Below are positions 42,442 to 55,296 of a DNA stretch of 64,000 bases, piece by piece. Position 1 is the stretch's first letter. Every line of letters begins with the position of its first letter. This DNA is from Armillaria gallica (taxonomy: Eukaryota > Basidiomycota > Agaricomycetes > Agaricales > Physalacriaceae): the NCBI GenBank assembly GCA_037576215.1, contig JBANDB010000013.1:1984001-2048000 (forward strand), read 5' to 3'. The notes beneath the pieces were generated by a model, which saw nothing but the letters and a program-made list of their open reading frames with translations, was not told where the DNA came from and ran no database searches. Made by a program: the position numbers and the translations under genes.

Positions 42442-43215
42442 TACTATGTCATAATTGTTGGCAGTGGTATTGGTGGTCCTGCAGCCTATCACATGATATG
42501 ACTCTCAGATGTCTTTATCAAAGTCCACAAATTCCATCCGATTCCCAAACCAGCAACATCTCTTGTTGGTGGTGGCATTGGAATATTTCCCAATGGTTGC
42601 TGCCCTCTTAACACCATCTCACTGTCCTCTGTACCCTACCAGAGGGCACACAGCAATGCATGCCCCTACGTTGTTGTCTGAAATCAAATAGAACTACTGT
42701 CGGTCAGATTGGAGGTGTACAAGATCAGATTCTGCTTCCTAGGGCATCGGTACATGAAAGTCTGCTCCTGGGTAAGTATCTCAGATGGCGTGGTAAGATG
42801 GGGGAGGAAGGTGATAGAAGTGAGAGAGATGGCAGATGCTGCTCAAGTCATTTGTGAAGATGGCACAATAAAAATGTGCGACCTCAGGCCTCATTATCGG
42901 TGCAGACAGGGTCAAGAGTGTATGCAGACAGGATCTTTTGGTGAAGAGGTGTACTGACTTCAATACAAGTGTGTATTTGCTTGATTTTTTGAAGCCTTTC
43001 TCAATGTATACAGTAGCACAACTACTGTTGGTGGCTTTTCTCCTTTTATATCATTAATGCCTGCCCTCCAGAGCAGCATACAGGTCTACCAGGCAGTCAT
43101 GACCCTTGGTCACAATGGATCCTTTGTGTATACCCTGCCTACAAGTACAGTCAACGAGCAACAAGTGATGTTCTGGTCTACGTACGCCAGTAATACATCA
43201 CTACCCCATGGCCAG
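42442..43215 (+). pseudogene. FAD-dependent monooxygenase pseudogene
   Basis: The frame gives YYVIIVGSGIGG (dinucleotide-binding GxGxxG), LVGGGIGIFPNGC, KVIEVREMADAAQVICEDGT, then in a shifted frame LIIGADRVKSVCRQD, and further on FVYTLPTS...VMFWSTYAS. This is the order of UbiH-like flavoprotein hydroxylases. Stops and at least two frame changes show it is dead. It lies within copy 2 of duplication D, absent from copy 1, and its 3' end is lost at the following MITE. Confidence 0.75.
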
Positions 43216-43230
43216 CCTTCAGCAGTATTG

Positions 43231-43815
43231 TTAGGATCGGGTCACCGACCCTCTGACTTGACCTGAGTCAGATGGGTCAGACCGGTCAGTCAGATAGATG
43301 GCAGAAATATGGGGGTCAGTAGGGTCAGTGGCAGTGCAGGTGACTGGCGGAAACAACCATACCTGTAGGCTGAAAAACAATGTTTTATTTCCATGCTGTT
43401 GCTCCAGAGACAACAAAAATATCCCGAAATCAGGCCTGACCATCAAAAACTCTGCCAGATGGAAGGAAGAGCACAACTTAATTGGCCTCAATGTCATTAA
43501 ATTTTAATGAACAAAGTGCAAAAGCCACTACTGTATCAGACGACAATGACAAATGTTGATTACAAACATGGCTCACATGACCCTCTTGAGTGGCTGTGTC
43601 AGAAACAGGTCAGAAAGTGCAACTTTGACTTGTTAGAGTCTGAGGGCACCTCAACAAGCTCGTGGAGCCTTGCGAGTACACTAATAGTGGGACAATATCC
43701 TATATTGCCTTGCTATGCTGTCCTATCCATCTGACCCTGTCTGACCCCACTGACCCAGGTCAAAGGTCGGTCACTTCAGTCATTCATCCAACCCATCCAA
43801 CCCTGACCCATCCAA
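43231..43815. mobile_element. GGTCA-rich inverted-repeat element (MITE-like)
   Basis: Both ends carry inverted copies of clustered GGGTCAG/CTGACCC motifs over about 60 bp (for example CACCGACC...TGAC..GAGTCAGATGGGTCAGAC and its counterpart near 43735-43800). Borders are approximate; the hAT element at 43824 inserted at or next to its right end. Confidence 0.5.
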
Positions 43816-43823
43816 CCCGGGTC

Positions 43824-46269
43824 TAGGGCTGCACATTGTAGCTGTATAGTATGGTTATTGGTGACTGTGATATGGTATATGGCCCAAATCTGAGAGCACC
43901 AAAATAGCTCTTCGTACAGAACAGTATATAGTGATTCCATCACCATCATGGGACCTCAGGTATGGCCATTCAACAGCATAATACAGCTTACTGTTGCATG
44001 TACACAAAACAGCCAGACCACGATGCTCATCGCTCCTATTTCGAATCTGTTCCATCTCTGTAGCTGCCCAGTCAATGTCACTTGCATTCTCTAGCCATCT
44101 GCTGGCGCATGAACCATTTCAGCCTATTTTTTTATGCTCAGACAGTCACTAAAATCATCAAAACTTACTGGCACTTGTTCCGAGTCCTATGAATATAGGT
44201 ATTTGGTCATTATACCATCCCAATTCACATTTTTTAATCGTTCATCATGGTATTTGCCATCGCATTCTACCTGGCTTTGCCATGGGAACATTTTGGCAAG
44301 ATTTATCATTTTCCTGGGATTCTTTTACCTTTCTTATCACCAGCATTTTTTCATCTGGATTTTCTTGATAATGAACCACCACCTGACAGCAACAATGATT
44401 CCATTCAAGAGTATGCTGCAATGACAGTGAAGTATCTGGAGAACACCTAACAATATTCCTTGTGATATACAATAGAGAATTTCTACTAGTATGTAAACTG
44501 ATTGTACTCCATGGTTTGAACTCAATGTATCACAGGTTTCTCTACTTGTTTATCCACAAAAAGTTCCTTCAGAAAATGAGAGCGAGAGACAACATGAACA
44601 AGACAACAGCAGCCTTGGAATGAGTAGAAAGAGAGCCAAAGCTGAAATCAGACTGATGACGATGAAACAGAAATCAGACTGAACTTGCTGGCCCACTCGG
44701 ATGACTTCAATGCGACTCTCATCTTCGAGCTTTCTGTCTGATGTGCCGGCTGTCACTCTCATATTCACTTCTGGGTAGAAGTACTGTGAAACTTCTCATT
44801 GACTCATTTCCACTTCTTTCCAATGTCAATGATACTCTGGCCCACTCTGTTTTGTCACTTTGCAGACATGTAGGTGGTGTGCTTCTTTGCAATCAGGGCT
44901 GACTGTGACTATTCTACATTCTGTAGTGCTTGGAGGGGCTGGCTTAGAAACATTGCAAATGGATGGCAGTCGACTCTGTCTAGGGAATTTTGGTGAGAAT
45001 GTCCTGGCCCTTCTGTATGTTGTATCGTCACTTACATATACTGGGGCTCTGGAATCCTACAAAAATTCTATGCTTCAATTCTCTATATGATTGCACTATG
45101 ATTTCATGGCTGAGGTACATGATAAACTGTCTCTAACTTCATAGGAAGGTGCCAAGGTAAGAATCTTTCCCTGATATCCCCTACTATTTCTTCTCAACAA
45201 AATTATGGCATGCTCAGGATGGTTGCTTTATTGCGAATAGCATGCATTCATCTGCCTGAAGCTTTGATCTCATATGACTAGGCAGAAGGAGGGATGATGC
45301 ATCACTTGATGTTACAGGGATTCACTACAGTCAGGAGAGGTGGATTCATGGAAATCATTGATGTGTGTTTTTCTCTGTTTCATCGTATCGTGCTGAGCTA
45401 AATGTTATTCTTTACAGGTGGTCGAAGAACAACAAGCTTGCTAGCTTGTTATTATCTCAGAGCTTGGTAGTTGCAGCCATCAATAACTAATCATCATTGC
45501 TACTTCTTACCAATCTCTTGACAACAGCAACTTATACTGGACCCCTTATAGAAGGTCTCGTCCCTTTCTAATTACCTGTCAATGTGAAATCTTCATCCCA
45601 TGAACCCATATCCATGGCTCCCCAATTTTGTATTTCACTTGGATAGCCTCTTGTCAATTTCTCGTGACCTACAAGAGGCTTGACCAGGACAGAGACTGGT
45701 CTTCACAAAATAAGCGCTAGTTACTGATGAAATCTGTGTGAAGGACACTGCTAATAAATCTGCAAGGCCTTGGTATCCAGTAACGGAAATCTACCTTCAC
45801 AAGCCTGCCGACTGTGATGCTTCCAGTGATGCATGTCATGGATCTGTGAAAAGAGGGATCCAGAACTTCATGCTGGTTTCTGTGTGCTGAATTTGGGTCA
45901 CTATTTCCAGAACTGGGAAGCATACTAATAGGACTTGGATCATGCCACTCAAATGTGATGGCCCTCAAATGCTGGTATCTTCTCGGTGTTCCAATTCCTC
46001 CTGGGATATGGCTGACCATCTAGCATGTAAAAGATGGAAAGGTAGCTGTTTTCCTATCCTTTGTTCACTCTCTGTGATACAAATTGACTCTGCTATATTT
46101 AATCCTACATGTATGTTCATAAACGGCCATTGACAGCCATAAGCTATCTGTACTGATGCTGACAAGGCTTGAGGTTTCAGTTGACAGTATGGTATATGGA
46201 TGTTTCCATAGCTGACTGAAACCATGACTTTACAGCCATATACTGTATATGGTACAGTGCACAGCCCTA
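43824..46269. mobile_element. hAT-type DNA element (2446 bp), non-autonomous
   Basis: Ends TAGGGCTGCACATTGTA and, inverted, TAGGGCTGTGCACTGTA. The 8-bp flanks CCCGGGTC (43816-43823) and CCTAGGTC (46270-46277) differ only at a central CG/TA, as expected if one copy lost a CpG on both strands. Subterminal TATAGTATGG/GTATATGG motifs recur inside. Open frames are short and none resembles a hAT transposase. Confidence 0.8.
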
Positions 46270-46277
46270 CCTAGGTC

Positions 46278-48060
46278 AGTAACAACACTGGCCTTCAGAA
46301 GATATACATTCCATCCTTGTGCAGAGGCACAGCTTGAAGTACAACAGCACATTCTGCCATATCATAGCCGCTGTGTCTCGCCCTGCCACCACTGACCCAT
46401 GCTTCACAAAATGGCTTGTTTTACCTTGCTGCAAAATTCTGTCCCTACCACATTGGTCATCCTTCATAGCACCATGCTGGGCCCAACAAAGGGCACTGTC
46501 AGGATTATCTTAATGGCTCATCCAGTGACACCTGACTCTGGGCAGGGTCAATGGCTCTTGAAGACACACAGGTGCTGAGTGTGCTTGTTATGAGTCATAC
46601 TTTTATCATGCTGTTTCTCCTATTCTTTGCCTGTCTGGCTTTCTCTTTCTATCTGATATTCAAGCAGTATATAAAGAGCTAGTACACATAGTATAGCTTG
46701 GGTTTTTGCAATTGACTAGCCTTTACACCTGTTAGCAACTGTGTGAGCTCCTTGTGAGAGCAGTGACTTTTGCCACCCTCTCAGTGCTGCTCTGCTATTA
46801 CCTGATGAGCTTACATCCAAAAATGCTGGAGACTGAATGAGAAGACTGGTTGCATATTTTTCAATGATGGGGTCGATAGCATGGAGACAAGAATGGGTGT
46901 TCTGAATTTTGGTATAAGCAGAGACTTGCATCACTGGATTTGCTCTATTCTGATTTCTTTCATTTTCTTCAGTAATGATTATTTTTTTGCTTTGACATTC
47001 GGTCTCTGGGGAGAATTTGGAGTATAAAGAGAGAGGTGGAATGGGTTCTAAATCCTGTCTCCCTTCCCTTCCTTTGAATCCTTTCTGTCCTCCCCTTGCT
47101 TTCTATCTCTACATCTTATCCCTATAAGGAAGGCTTATTAGTCTGCAATTACTAATGGGGTCTATACCATAGCACAATTTTTCATCACATGGAAATTCCT
47201 GTTACCTTGGTAGTGGGTTCTTGTAGCTCACTATTGACTTCAACTTTGGTGGTAGATTTGTTAAAATCTAATTGAGTAGGCTCCCCCCTATTTTTGATAT
47301 TATGAGGTGTGGGTTTGCCTGCTTTTTCCATTCAAAACCCAGTGGGGTTCACCCCAGTCTCTAACAGACATTGCATTACATGTGTCTGCTGAAGTGTGCC
47401 TTCCACCCATGATCTGAACTCGCATGGGACCACTTTATTTTTAGGTCATTTTGATTGTCTAGACTGATACTTATTACTGTTGGTGCACCTCATTTCTGAA
47501 TATGCTTCCCTCTACATGCACTGTCAATGGCAAGCCTTACATGCTGTTGTTTTGTTTCTCTTAAACTATCAGTCAGAGTTTCCCAGCCTGTAGTTCTGGT
47601 CTCTTGTGGGTCAGCATTGTCTCCCACAATGCAGGCCATGCTGTAGGATTTGGCCAAATGTCCATGCTGATTAGCATTCCAGCAGAAGCCTTTACAAGGC
47701 TAATTGGCAGCATAGCCACCACCATGGCTTTGACACCTTTTCCCTTGGTATTGAGCTGGTAGCTCAGCCATATTGGGTCACATTTTTGACTGGAAAATTC
47801 TTTCATACTGGTGTTGATTTTGGGTCCATAATGACCTTCTTGCCAGGATCTGGAGTCTCACTGCCATGTTTTTGTCCTTGTCTTGTCCTTAAAATATTTT
47901 GAACATCAGAAATTGAAAGCAAAAATTTTATTTGAGTGATTTAAATACAAGTACATTGATTTAGATGCATCACAGAAGAAATAGAATGCAAATATTGTAC
48001 AAAGTGAGAACCTGAGAGGCTACGAAAGAATGACAAAGGGCCAGACTAGATATTCAGAAT
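46278..48060. other. No gene found apart from the duplication D fragment
   Basis: 46980-47140 matches the end of duplication D; the rest holds no feature I can support. Confidence 0.4.
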
Positions 48061-50350
48061 GAGTATCAATGATGATGGTGGCACTGCAGGGTGAAATAGT
48101 TGGCACCATCATGTCCAGCACCCTTGGAAATGAGAGTGATGAGACAACGGCACTAGTGGAGGTGTGTGTGAAGTGAGGAATGGGATTTTGGTGCAAAGGT
48201 GGGGCTAGGATTATGGGGTGGGGGTCAACAACGATGCCATTGATACGCTGTCTACATGTTCACACTTAGATTTTGCAATTTTATAATAATACTATTGCAT
48301 ATCTATCTTACATTAGTGATACTTAGAGGACTATAGCTGAGGCTTCAAGCTGATAGTTAGACTAGTATGCGACTAGTAGAACCAGGACTTAGATGTGATA
48401 CCACTAGTGGGTTAAATCTACCAGCTGGCCATACTAGTGACTTGAATGCTAACAGGGCTAAGTGAATACAGCCACTAGTGGATAAGTAACGCGACTAGTG
48501 CACCAAACAAGAAGCAGAGGGCACAAATCTCGTGAAGTTTGGTCACTAGCAAGCCAATCTGGGCATAAACACCTAAGTCAGGTTAACTAGTCATGCAACA
48601 ATCTCGAAACAGGACTTAGAAATGAATTAGCAACAGATTAACCTTGTGGCAGATCCAACTAGTGTGATACAGATCCATTGTGATCGGTACTAGTATAGCC
48701 AGGCTGTGCCTTCAATCATGATTGACAGCTGTTACAGGCACGCTTGCCTGGCTAGTCATTTATCCTTGACACTAGTGGAGCGTCGCTGGGCCCCAGGCAC
48801 TGAATACAACTGCTAGTGGAGCTCCTAGGCTCACTAGTCAGCAAGCGACCATTTCTAGACTGACTATTGCATGATTATTCACCATTATTCGTGACTAGCC
48901 AAGAAATCCTTATTAATAATACCCCTCCAGTCAGTTATTTATATCTTGATCGTACCTTGTTTGTCAGTATATAAGTAGTAGAATAGGTGCACATGTGGCT
49001 TAGGCAAGCCATCCCTGCAATTGTGACCTACTAGTCAGTATCTAGTGCCTCAATTAAAGGCTTTTGTGCTTAACCTCAATGAAGCGGCTACTAGTTGCTA
49101 AGTTACCCATAGCATTGAGTAAATAGAAGTGTCTTAGAGCAATCTTTTGTGTCCTGCAAAGGTCAAGAGTGTTTTGAAGTTAGTTCAAGTGAGTTCTTGA
49201 ATTTTAAAGTATCATTCTTAGGCCAAAAGCATCACTAATCTGCTTAGCAAGTGACTAGTCAAGTGTTTATTCACTTGTAAGACATTATAGGGCCAAGAGA
49301 GCTACTAGTTCAAAGCAGTCCCAGTCAGAGCGAGTGCAGTAGCTCAAGTCGAGTCACTATTCATCCAATTGTGTCTTACCAACCCTGCTAGTGCAAGTAG
49401 TATGCTTGTATAGCTCACTAGTAATGAAATAAAATGTCTTTAAACAACTTCCCTTGATTATTGAAGTCTGCAGAGTGCTTCTATTGTACTCGAAATGCCT
49501 GAATTCAATACATTGGTGATAAGTGTAGAGTTAGTGATTGGTTTGGTGTTGTTGGTGTTCATTGCCAGCCTCTAGTCCATTTGCCACTCGCTGTTACTGA
49601 GCACATCACCGTCATGAGGAGGATACAATGGTGCCATCATCTTCAGCATCCTTGGAAGTAGGGTTGAGGAGATGGTGGCGCCGATGGGGGTGGTCATCAA
49701 ATGAGGGTGATGTTGGCTTTAAATAAGGGATGGGGGCAAGGATGTTGGACATCGCTGGTGACCATGGTGGCATTGTGGGGAAGAAAGGATGGAGCCATCA
49801 TCTCCAGCATCCTCAGAAACAGGGGCAAGGAGATGGCAGTGTCAGTTGGTGTAACTGTTAAACAAGGGTGGGGGGATTTTTAAAGGGATGGGGTCAGGAT
49901 TGTTGGGTGGGGCATCAGCAACAATGGTGGTATCTACAGGGGAAATGGTCAGCACCATCATCTCTAGCACCCTTGAAAACAGGGGTGGCAAGATGACAGC
50001 ACCAGTTGGGATAGTTGTTGAGTGTCAGTGGGTTGATTTGGGGGGGGGGGGAGATAGGCACAAGTTTCATGAGAGGGTGTTGGTGATGACAGCGGTGTTG
50101 CTGGGAGAAATGGAAGATGCTATAGTTTCAAGAACCCTCAAAAATGAAACTGTGGAGAAGATGGTGCTTGTTGGTGCAGGTGTCAAGCGATGATGAGGGA
50201 ATTACTTTAGCTGGTGGACCATGGGACTCATTCGAAGGGTGGGGTGGAGGCGATGACAATGACATTTAGAGGAGAAACAAAGTGAGCCATCATCTCCAGC
50301 ACCCTTGAAGATGGGGGTGTGGAGACAACAGTGCTAATTGAAGCAGTCGT
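48060..50350 (+). repeat. 160-bp satellite, plus-oriented block (interrupted by U1)
   Basis: The core CCATCATCTCCAGCACCCTT recurs at about 160-bp steps (about 48107, then 49635, 49795, 49957, 50117 decayed, 50290). Units carry GTTGTTGAG and GGATGGGGTCAGGATTGTTGGG blocks. Frames run open across units but shift between them, so no protein is claimed. A reverse-oriented block follows at 51190. Confidence 0.8.
48241..49608 (+). mobile_element. LTR-like element U1 (1368 bp), ACTAGT-rich
   Basis: Begins TGATACGCTGTC and ends GAGCACATCA; flanks CCAT (48237-48240) and CCGT (49609-49612) read as a 4-bp TSD. It sits inside the satellite block. It contains about 16 ACTAGT hexamers, a TATATAAG box (about 48966) and AATAAA (about 49427), so in plus orientation it has promoter and polyA-like signals as an LTR would. 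The right end matches the left end of U2 in inverted form (TGATGTGCTC.GTAACAG). Confidence 0.7.
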
Positions 50351-51190
50351 TTAGCCTGCATGGTGGGAGTGTATTGGAGACATGTGCCTGGATGCACAGC
50401 TGCCGATTGAAGCCTGGAAGCTTGTTCTGAAGGCTCAAATGTCTGAAAACAATTCATTCAGTATAAATTTATGTTTTGTGGATGACAATTGAGCCTTCAA
50501 TTTCTATTGGAATATTCCCTTATTGCACTTTAAAATCATGTCTATCTCAAATAAACTGCGCCTCTCTTAGCCCGCAATGAGGAATTCAATATTTTTCTTC
50601 TGAAGGTGGTAATACATTCAGTCACTGAATGTACTGGTGATACTGCACTAGAGTAGGTGCCCAGAAGTGTAAATATTGATTCATTTGATGTATACCAAGT
50701 GTCAGAGTGCTAATGCCTAATATTTTTCGACAGTCAGGCTTGTCAAACTTGAAGGAATGAATTTCATTAGACAGCTCATAATAGCAATTGTGAAATCTGC
50801 TTTGCCGATGACCATTTCGTCTGACCAAAATACTTGGAACAGTCCAGAGAACTCTGGGTGATCCTAATATCATTGGTACAACCTATTACAGTCAGTGTAT
50901 GTATTTACTAATCTTCACAGAGAAATTCGGAAGCAACGAGGAGCTCATATAACCTCAAAACGAGTTTTGGTCAGATGGAAAACATCCAGAGGGCCTTTTT
51001 AGACGCAATATATAGAGGAAATTGGCTAAAACAAATATATAAAATACATGCAAGTACTATTGAATCTATGAGCACTGATGATTTTGGGTGCATCGATGTT
51101 GGTAGCAAGGGCATACAGTGCTTGTTATTGGGCAAGAACAAGACATGGGCAGCCCCAGTCCAAATATCCAGACACCATTGTTGCTTGGTT
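50351..51190. other. No gene; spacer between inverted satellite blocks
   Basis: AT-rich sequence without recognisable coding or repeat structure. Confidence 0.4.
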
Positions 51191-52510
51191 GTCACTCACC
51201 ATCTCCCACCACATCCCGTCCTCACTCAAGCTGCCATCAATGCTGTTGTCTCTATAGCCCCATTTTTAAGGGTACTCGACATGATGGTACTTCTCTTTTT
51301 TCCCCTCGATGCCACTATCGTCATCAACGCCCTGCCCAATAATCCCACAGCGCCAAATCGCAGATGAGGACGACAATGGTAACAGTGGCATGCATAGGGA
51401 GGAAGGGTGAGTGTTACCAGCACTTTGAAGGTGGTACAAGGATGAGTGAGCAGGAAAGGCAGGAGAGAAGAAGGGAGGGTGGAGCAAAGGTCAGGACCTC
51501 GATGACAGCCAACCAACATTGGCCCACCGATACTCAATGACAACCCCATTAAGCATCGTCTTCCATACACCCCCATTTTCGAGGGTGCTGGAGATAATAA
51601 CACCTGCCATCTTCATCCACGATGCTGTCATTATCGCCAATGCCCTGCCTCATGATCCTGACCTGACCCCATCAAATATCCTGCTACCCACACTGAATGG
51701 CCACATGGAATGGGACCATCATCTCATCACCCCTGTTTCTGAGGGTACTGATGATGATGGTGCCCACCATTTCCCCCCACAACAGTGCCATTGTCGCCGA
51801 CACCCTATGCATTGATCCTGGTTCCATTCCCCTAAAAATACCCTCACCCTCGCTCAACAACCACATGAAATGGGACCATTGTCTCAACACCCTTATTTTT
51901 TGAGGGTGCTGAAGATGATGGTGCCTACCAATTTCCCCCATGATGGTGCTGTCGTCGCCGACAGTCTGCCCAACAATCCCAACCTGACCCCATCAAATAT
52001 TCATCTACTCACACTGAACAACCACACGAAACAGTGTTGTCATCTTGTCACCCTCACTCTCAAGGGTGCTGGAGACGATAACATCACCCTTTTCTGCCCA
52101 CAATGTCGCTATCGTCACTGATGCCCCAACCAATGATCCCACCCCCATCCCCACAAAAAACTCCCCTCCCACGCTAAATGGCCACATGGATTGGTGCCGT
52201 CTTCTCAGCACCCCTGTTCTCAAGGGTGCCGGAGATGATGACACCAACCATTTCCACCCACAATGTCGGTATTGTCACTGACACCCTGACCAATGATCCT
52301 ACCCCCATCCTCCCCAAAAACCCCTCATCCTTGCTCAATGGCTGTACAGAATGGGGCCATCGTCTCGCCACCCCTGTTTTCTAGGGTGCTGGAGATGATG
52401 GTGCCCACCATTTCCCCCTACAATGGCACTCTTGTTGCCAATGCCCTGCCCAACCATCCCAACCTGATCCCTGCCACAAAAAACCTGCTCTCACTTGTCA
52501 ACAACCCCAT
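51190..52510 (-). repeat. 160-bp satellite, minus-oriented block
   Basis: AGGGTGCTGGAGATGATGG-type cores at about 51268, 51580, 51741, 51901, 52062, 52222 and 52382: steps of 160-161 bp (one double step). Same unit as at 48060-50350, inverted. It continues after LTR-like copy B at 55915-56010. Confidence 0.8.
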
Positions 52511-52799
52511 TGATGAGTCTAGACTTCCGTGGCAATGGCAACGCCCAAAACTCGGAGGGAGCTTAGGCAATTAACATAGCAACACAGCAATCAAGGCAAT
52601 GTGTGTGTGAGTGGTTCGGTGCACCTCCGTGCAGTCAATTCCTCAATAACGCAAGATACACTGCGACTTTTCAGTCAGCAAAGTAGTACTCTTGGTCAAG
52701 GAGTACTAATAGATGTTGGCTGTAAGCTGGGAAGGATCTCAATAAACGAGATGGGATGGAATCTGGTATGACTTGAATACTAAGAAACCGTGATAGAAA

Positions 52800-53085
52800 C
52801 TGTGAAAATGGTCTAGAAACCACAAAAATGGATCTAGAAATCGTAGGGATGCTCTAGAAATCGTAGCAACATGCTAGAAATCATTGCAATGGTCGAGAAA
52901 ACATGGGGAGGGACTGGAAAACATGAGGAGGGAATAGAAGACATAGCAATGTGATAGAAATCGTAGCAATGCACTATAAAACATGGGGAGGGACTGGAAC
53001 TCACAGGGAGGGACTGGAAATCATGGGGAGGGAATAGAAGACATAGCAATGTGATAGAAATCGTGGCAATGGACTAGAAGACATC
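52800..53085. repeat. ~20-bp imperfect minisatellite
   Basis: Repeats around CTAGAAATCGTAGCAATG / GGGGAGGGACTGGAAAACA, about 14 units, inside copy B. Copy A shows only a short unexpanded counterpart near 770-900. Confidence 0.6.
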
Positions 53086-53645
53086 GAAATAGCCTAGTAA
53101 ATGTGGCTAGAAGGTGTACCTAATATTGTGAGTCAAAACAATAGCAATAAACGTATGGAGACTGCAAGAAACTGGTAGAAATCGTGGTAACTGAGGTGCT
53201 GAGTGGGGTGTTGCGGCAATAGATGCGCAGCAACTCCGAACAATGATAAAGACGAGGGTGATCCTATAGAGCTGAACTGGGCCTACATGGAGGCAATACT
53301 GAACTGGGCAATGAAAACGATGGCGATGTAGAAGGTGAAAGCGATGAAACAATCCTATGTGGTGAAAGTGAAGCGATGTTGCGGCATTAAAAGACAAAAG
53401 CAAGTTATTGACACAAGATTTTGTGTATTGGTGCAACCAACAACGTTAAGAGTAAAGCAAGTGACGAGAGATAACTTGGAGTAACTGTAGCTGACTGGAA
53501 ATGCCATAGTCTGGCCAACTGGGTAAGAACTAGCTCCAAAAATGTGGTATCTACCTAGTTTTTATACTACAAGTATGATTTTATAAATAGAATATTCTTC
53601 GGAGCCTTAGTAAGGCTGTAAGTCCTTGGCTTTTGTAATAGCCAT

Positions 53646-55296
53646 TGATGTGCTCGGTAACAGGCAGCGCGCAAATGAAACAAGTGTCTAGATCGTCAAT
53701 CTAGATACTAAATCACACACACACACAATCACCAATATTAAGTTTGAGGGTGAGTATGGTAGAAGCACTTGTGGTGTACTTAGATATCAATAATCAATTG
53801 GGTTTGTTTCAAAACAACTTTGATTCAAATCTAGAAGTGTTTACACAAGATACACTAATCACGATAGTGAGGTTTATGGACGTGGGGGTTTGTAAGGTAT
53901 AATTTGAGTGGCTTAGACTCGAAACAACTTCATCTAGGAGAGCTGGTAAGGCTTTAACTAGACAAGCTTTTAACAATCGAACAATCAAAGACCTAGAGGT
54001 CTACAAAGAGCATAATTGCTTTGGAGTACACAGACTCAATTACAACACAAGCACATGCACTTGCAACAAAGAACCGAAGTTCTACAAAGAGTACACAGAC
54101 TCTACAAAGAACACACAGGTCCTGGCTTCAAGTACAAGACTTGCAAAGAGTACACAGACTCTAGAGTACACTGACTTGTTAACTATTCGAACTTAAAGTG
54201 TTCTAGGGCTTATTTCACTTCAACTAGGCAACGTCTTTGGTCTGTGGTCGACTTAGCATGTCTAGATCACTTTAGTCGGTGAGAGAGCATGAGGCCTTTG
54301 TATGCGGAGCAGTTCAATTAACTAGCAAGGTGCAAACATGGGGATGACTCTTCTTCCTACTTAGTTCTTCTAGATTACTTATAGCTGCCCTTTTGGGGTT
54401 GACTTGGTAAACTTAATTCACTTCAGTCGAGGATATGCAATTAAAACCAGTGATTGATTAGGTAGCTATAAGGATACTGGCACAAACATGGGGGAATGCT
54501 TTCCTGCCATTATGTGTCTAGTCACTGCTAATTTATACAATTTCTAGTCTAGGTATAGGAGCTTGTATCTAAAAGTAATTATGGTACAAGCTTTGGGTAT
54601 CAATACAAACAATGAGTAATTAATTTACAAGGATTGCGCCATTCCGAGGTTTCTATTCAGTTGGACAGAATGACTAGCAGTCATTCTATTGCCGAGGAGT
54701 GTCCTAATGGTCTGTAGGAACTCCTTGCTTCTCCTTCATGCCTTGCCATGTGGATTCCTATTCAATACTACAAATTGTGCAGTATTTCGAGGATGTAACC
54801 ACCAATCGTGATCGATTGTTGGACTGAGATTGTATTTGCTTTGATCACTGTATGATCTTTAGCTATCTCAGTGCCAAGCATCGGTTATTCAGTTATTCCA
54901 AGTTTATTCGTGTTCTAGACTAAGTTCATTTCACATTGTGAACTGTTGTAGACTTAGCGATTCTCTTCTAGGTTCATTCAGGTCATTGAGATGACAAGTA
55001 ATCTAGTCCTTCTGTGTTCTGCTTTAGGTTTGTAACCCATCTCGATGTGTCCCTTGGTTCCGACTGTAACTAGTCTTGTTTTGGGCAGGGAATAGCATTC
55101 AGTGTTGAAGGCTTATAGAGTTGACTTGTCTAGATGTTGCTTTTAAGTCCATTCTGATACTGTATTGCTCACTATCTTATGTAGTATACTAGCTATCAGT
55201 GTAAAGCCTTCACTATAGCTCTCTGTACCACTTGTAGACTGTGCTATTTGATAGAAATTTGCAAAATCTATGGGTAGCCTGATACCAAGTGTATCA
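53646..55296 (-). mobile_element. LTR-like element U2 (1651 bp), nested in copy B
   Basis: Plus-strand ends TGATGTGCTCGGTAACAG and GGTATCA-like GTGTATCA; flanks CCAT (53642-53645) and CTGT (55297-55300), both one CpG change from CCGT. Copy A (about 1600-1620) lacks it and reads TTGT there. The ends relate it to U1 in opposite orientation. It contains short direct repeats of AGTACACAGACTC (54045-54180). No coding capacity seen. Confidence 0.65.

Larger units (their letters stand above)
40130..47140 (+). repeat. Segmental duplication D, copy 2 (fragmented, CpG-depleted)
   Basis: Homologous to 23843-24960 in three pieces: 40130-40232, 41554-42441 and about 46980-47140. The first gap is LTR-like copy C; the second is a 4.5-kb block with an FAD-monooxygenase pseudogene, a MITE and a hAT element. 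Intron positions match copy 1. Confidence 0.75.

Noticed and set aside
43824..46269. Autonomous hAT with its own transposase
   Set aside because: No open frame longer than about 100 codons and no hAT dimerisation or DDE motif.
47270..47420. tRNA-like B box (GAGTTCAGATC, minus strand)
   Set aside because: No matching A box or cloverleaf could be drawn.
49888..50193. Protein-coding gene in the satellite
   Set aside because: The open frame merely follows the 160-bp repeat, which is not a multiple of three; neighbouring units shift frame.
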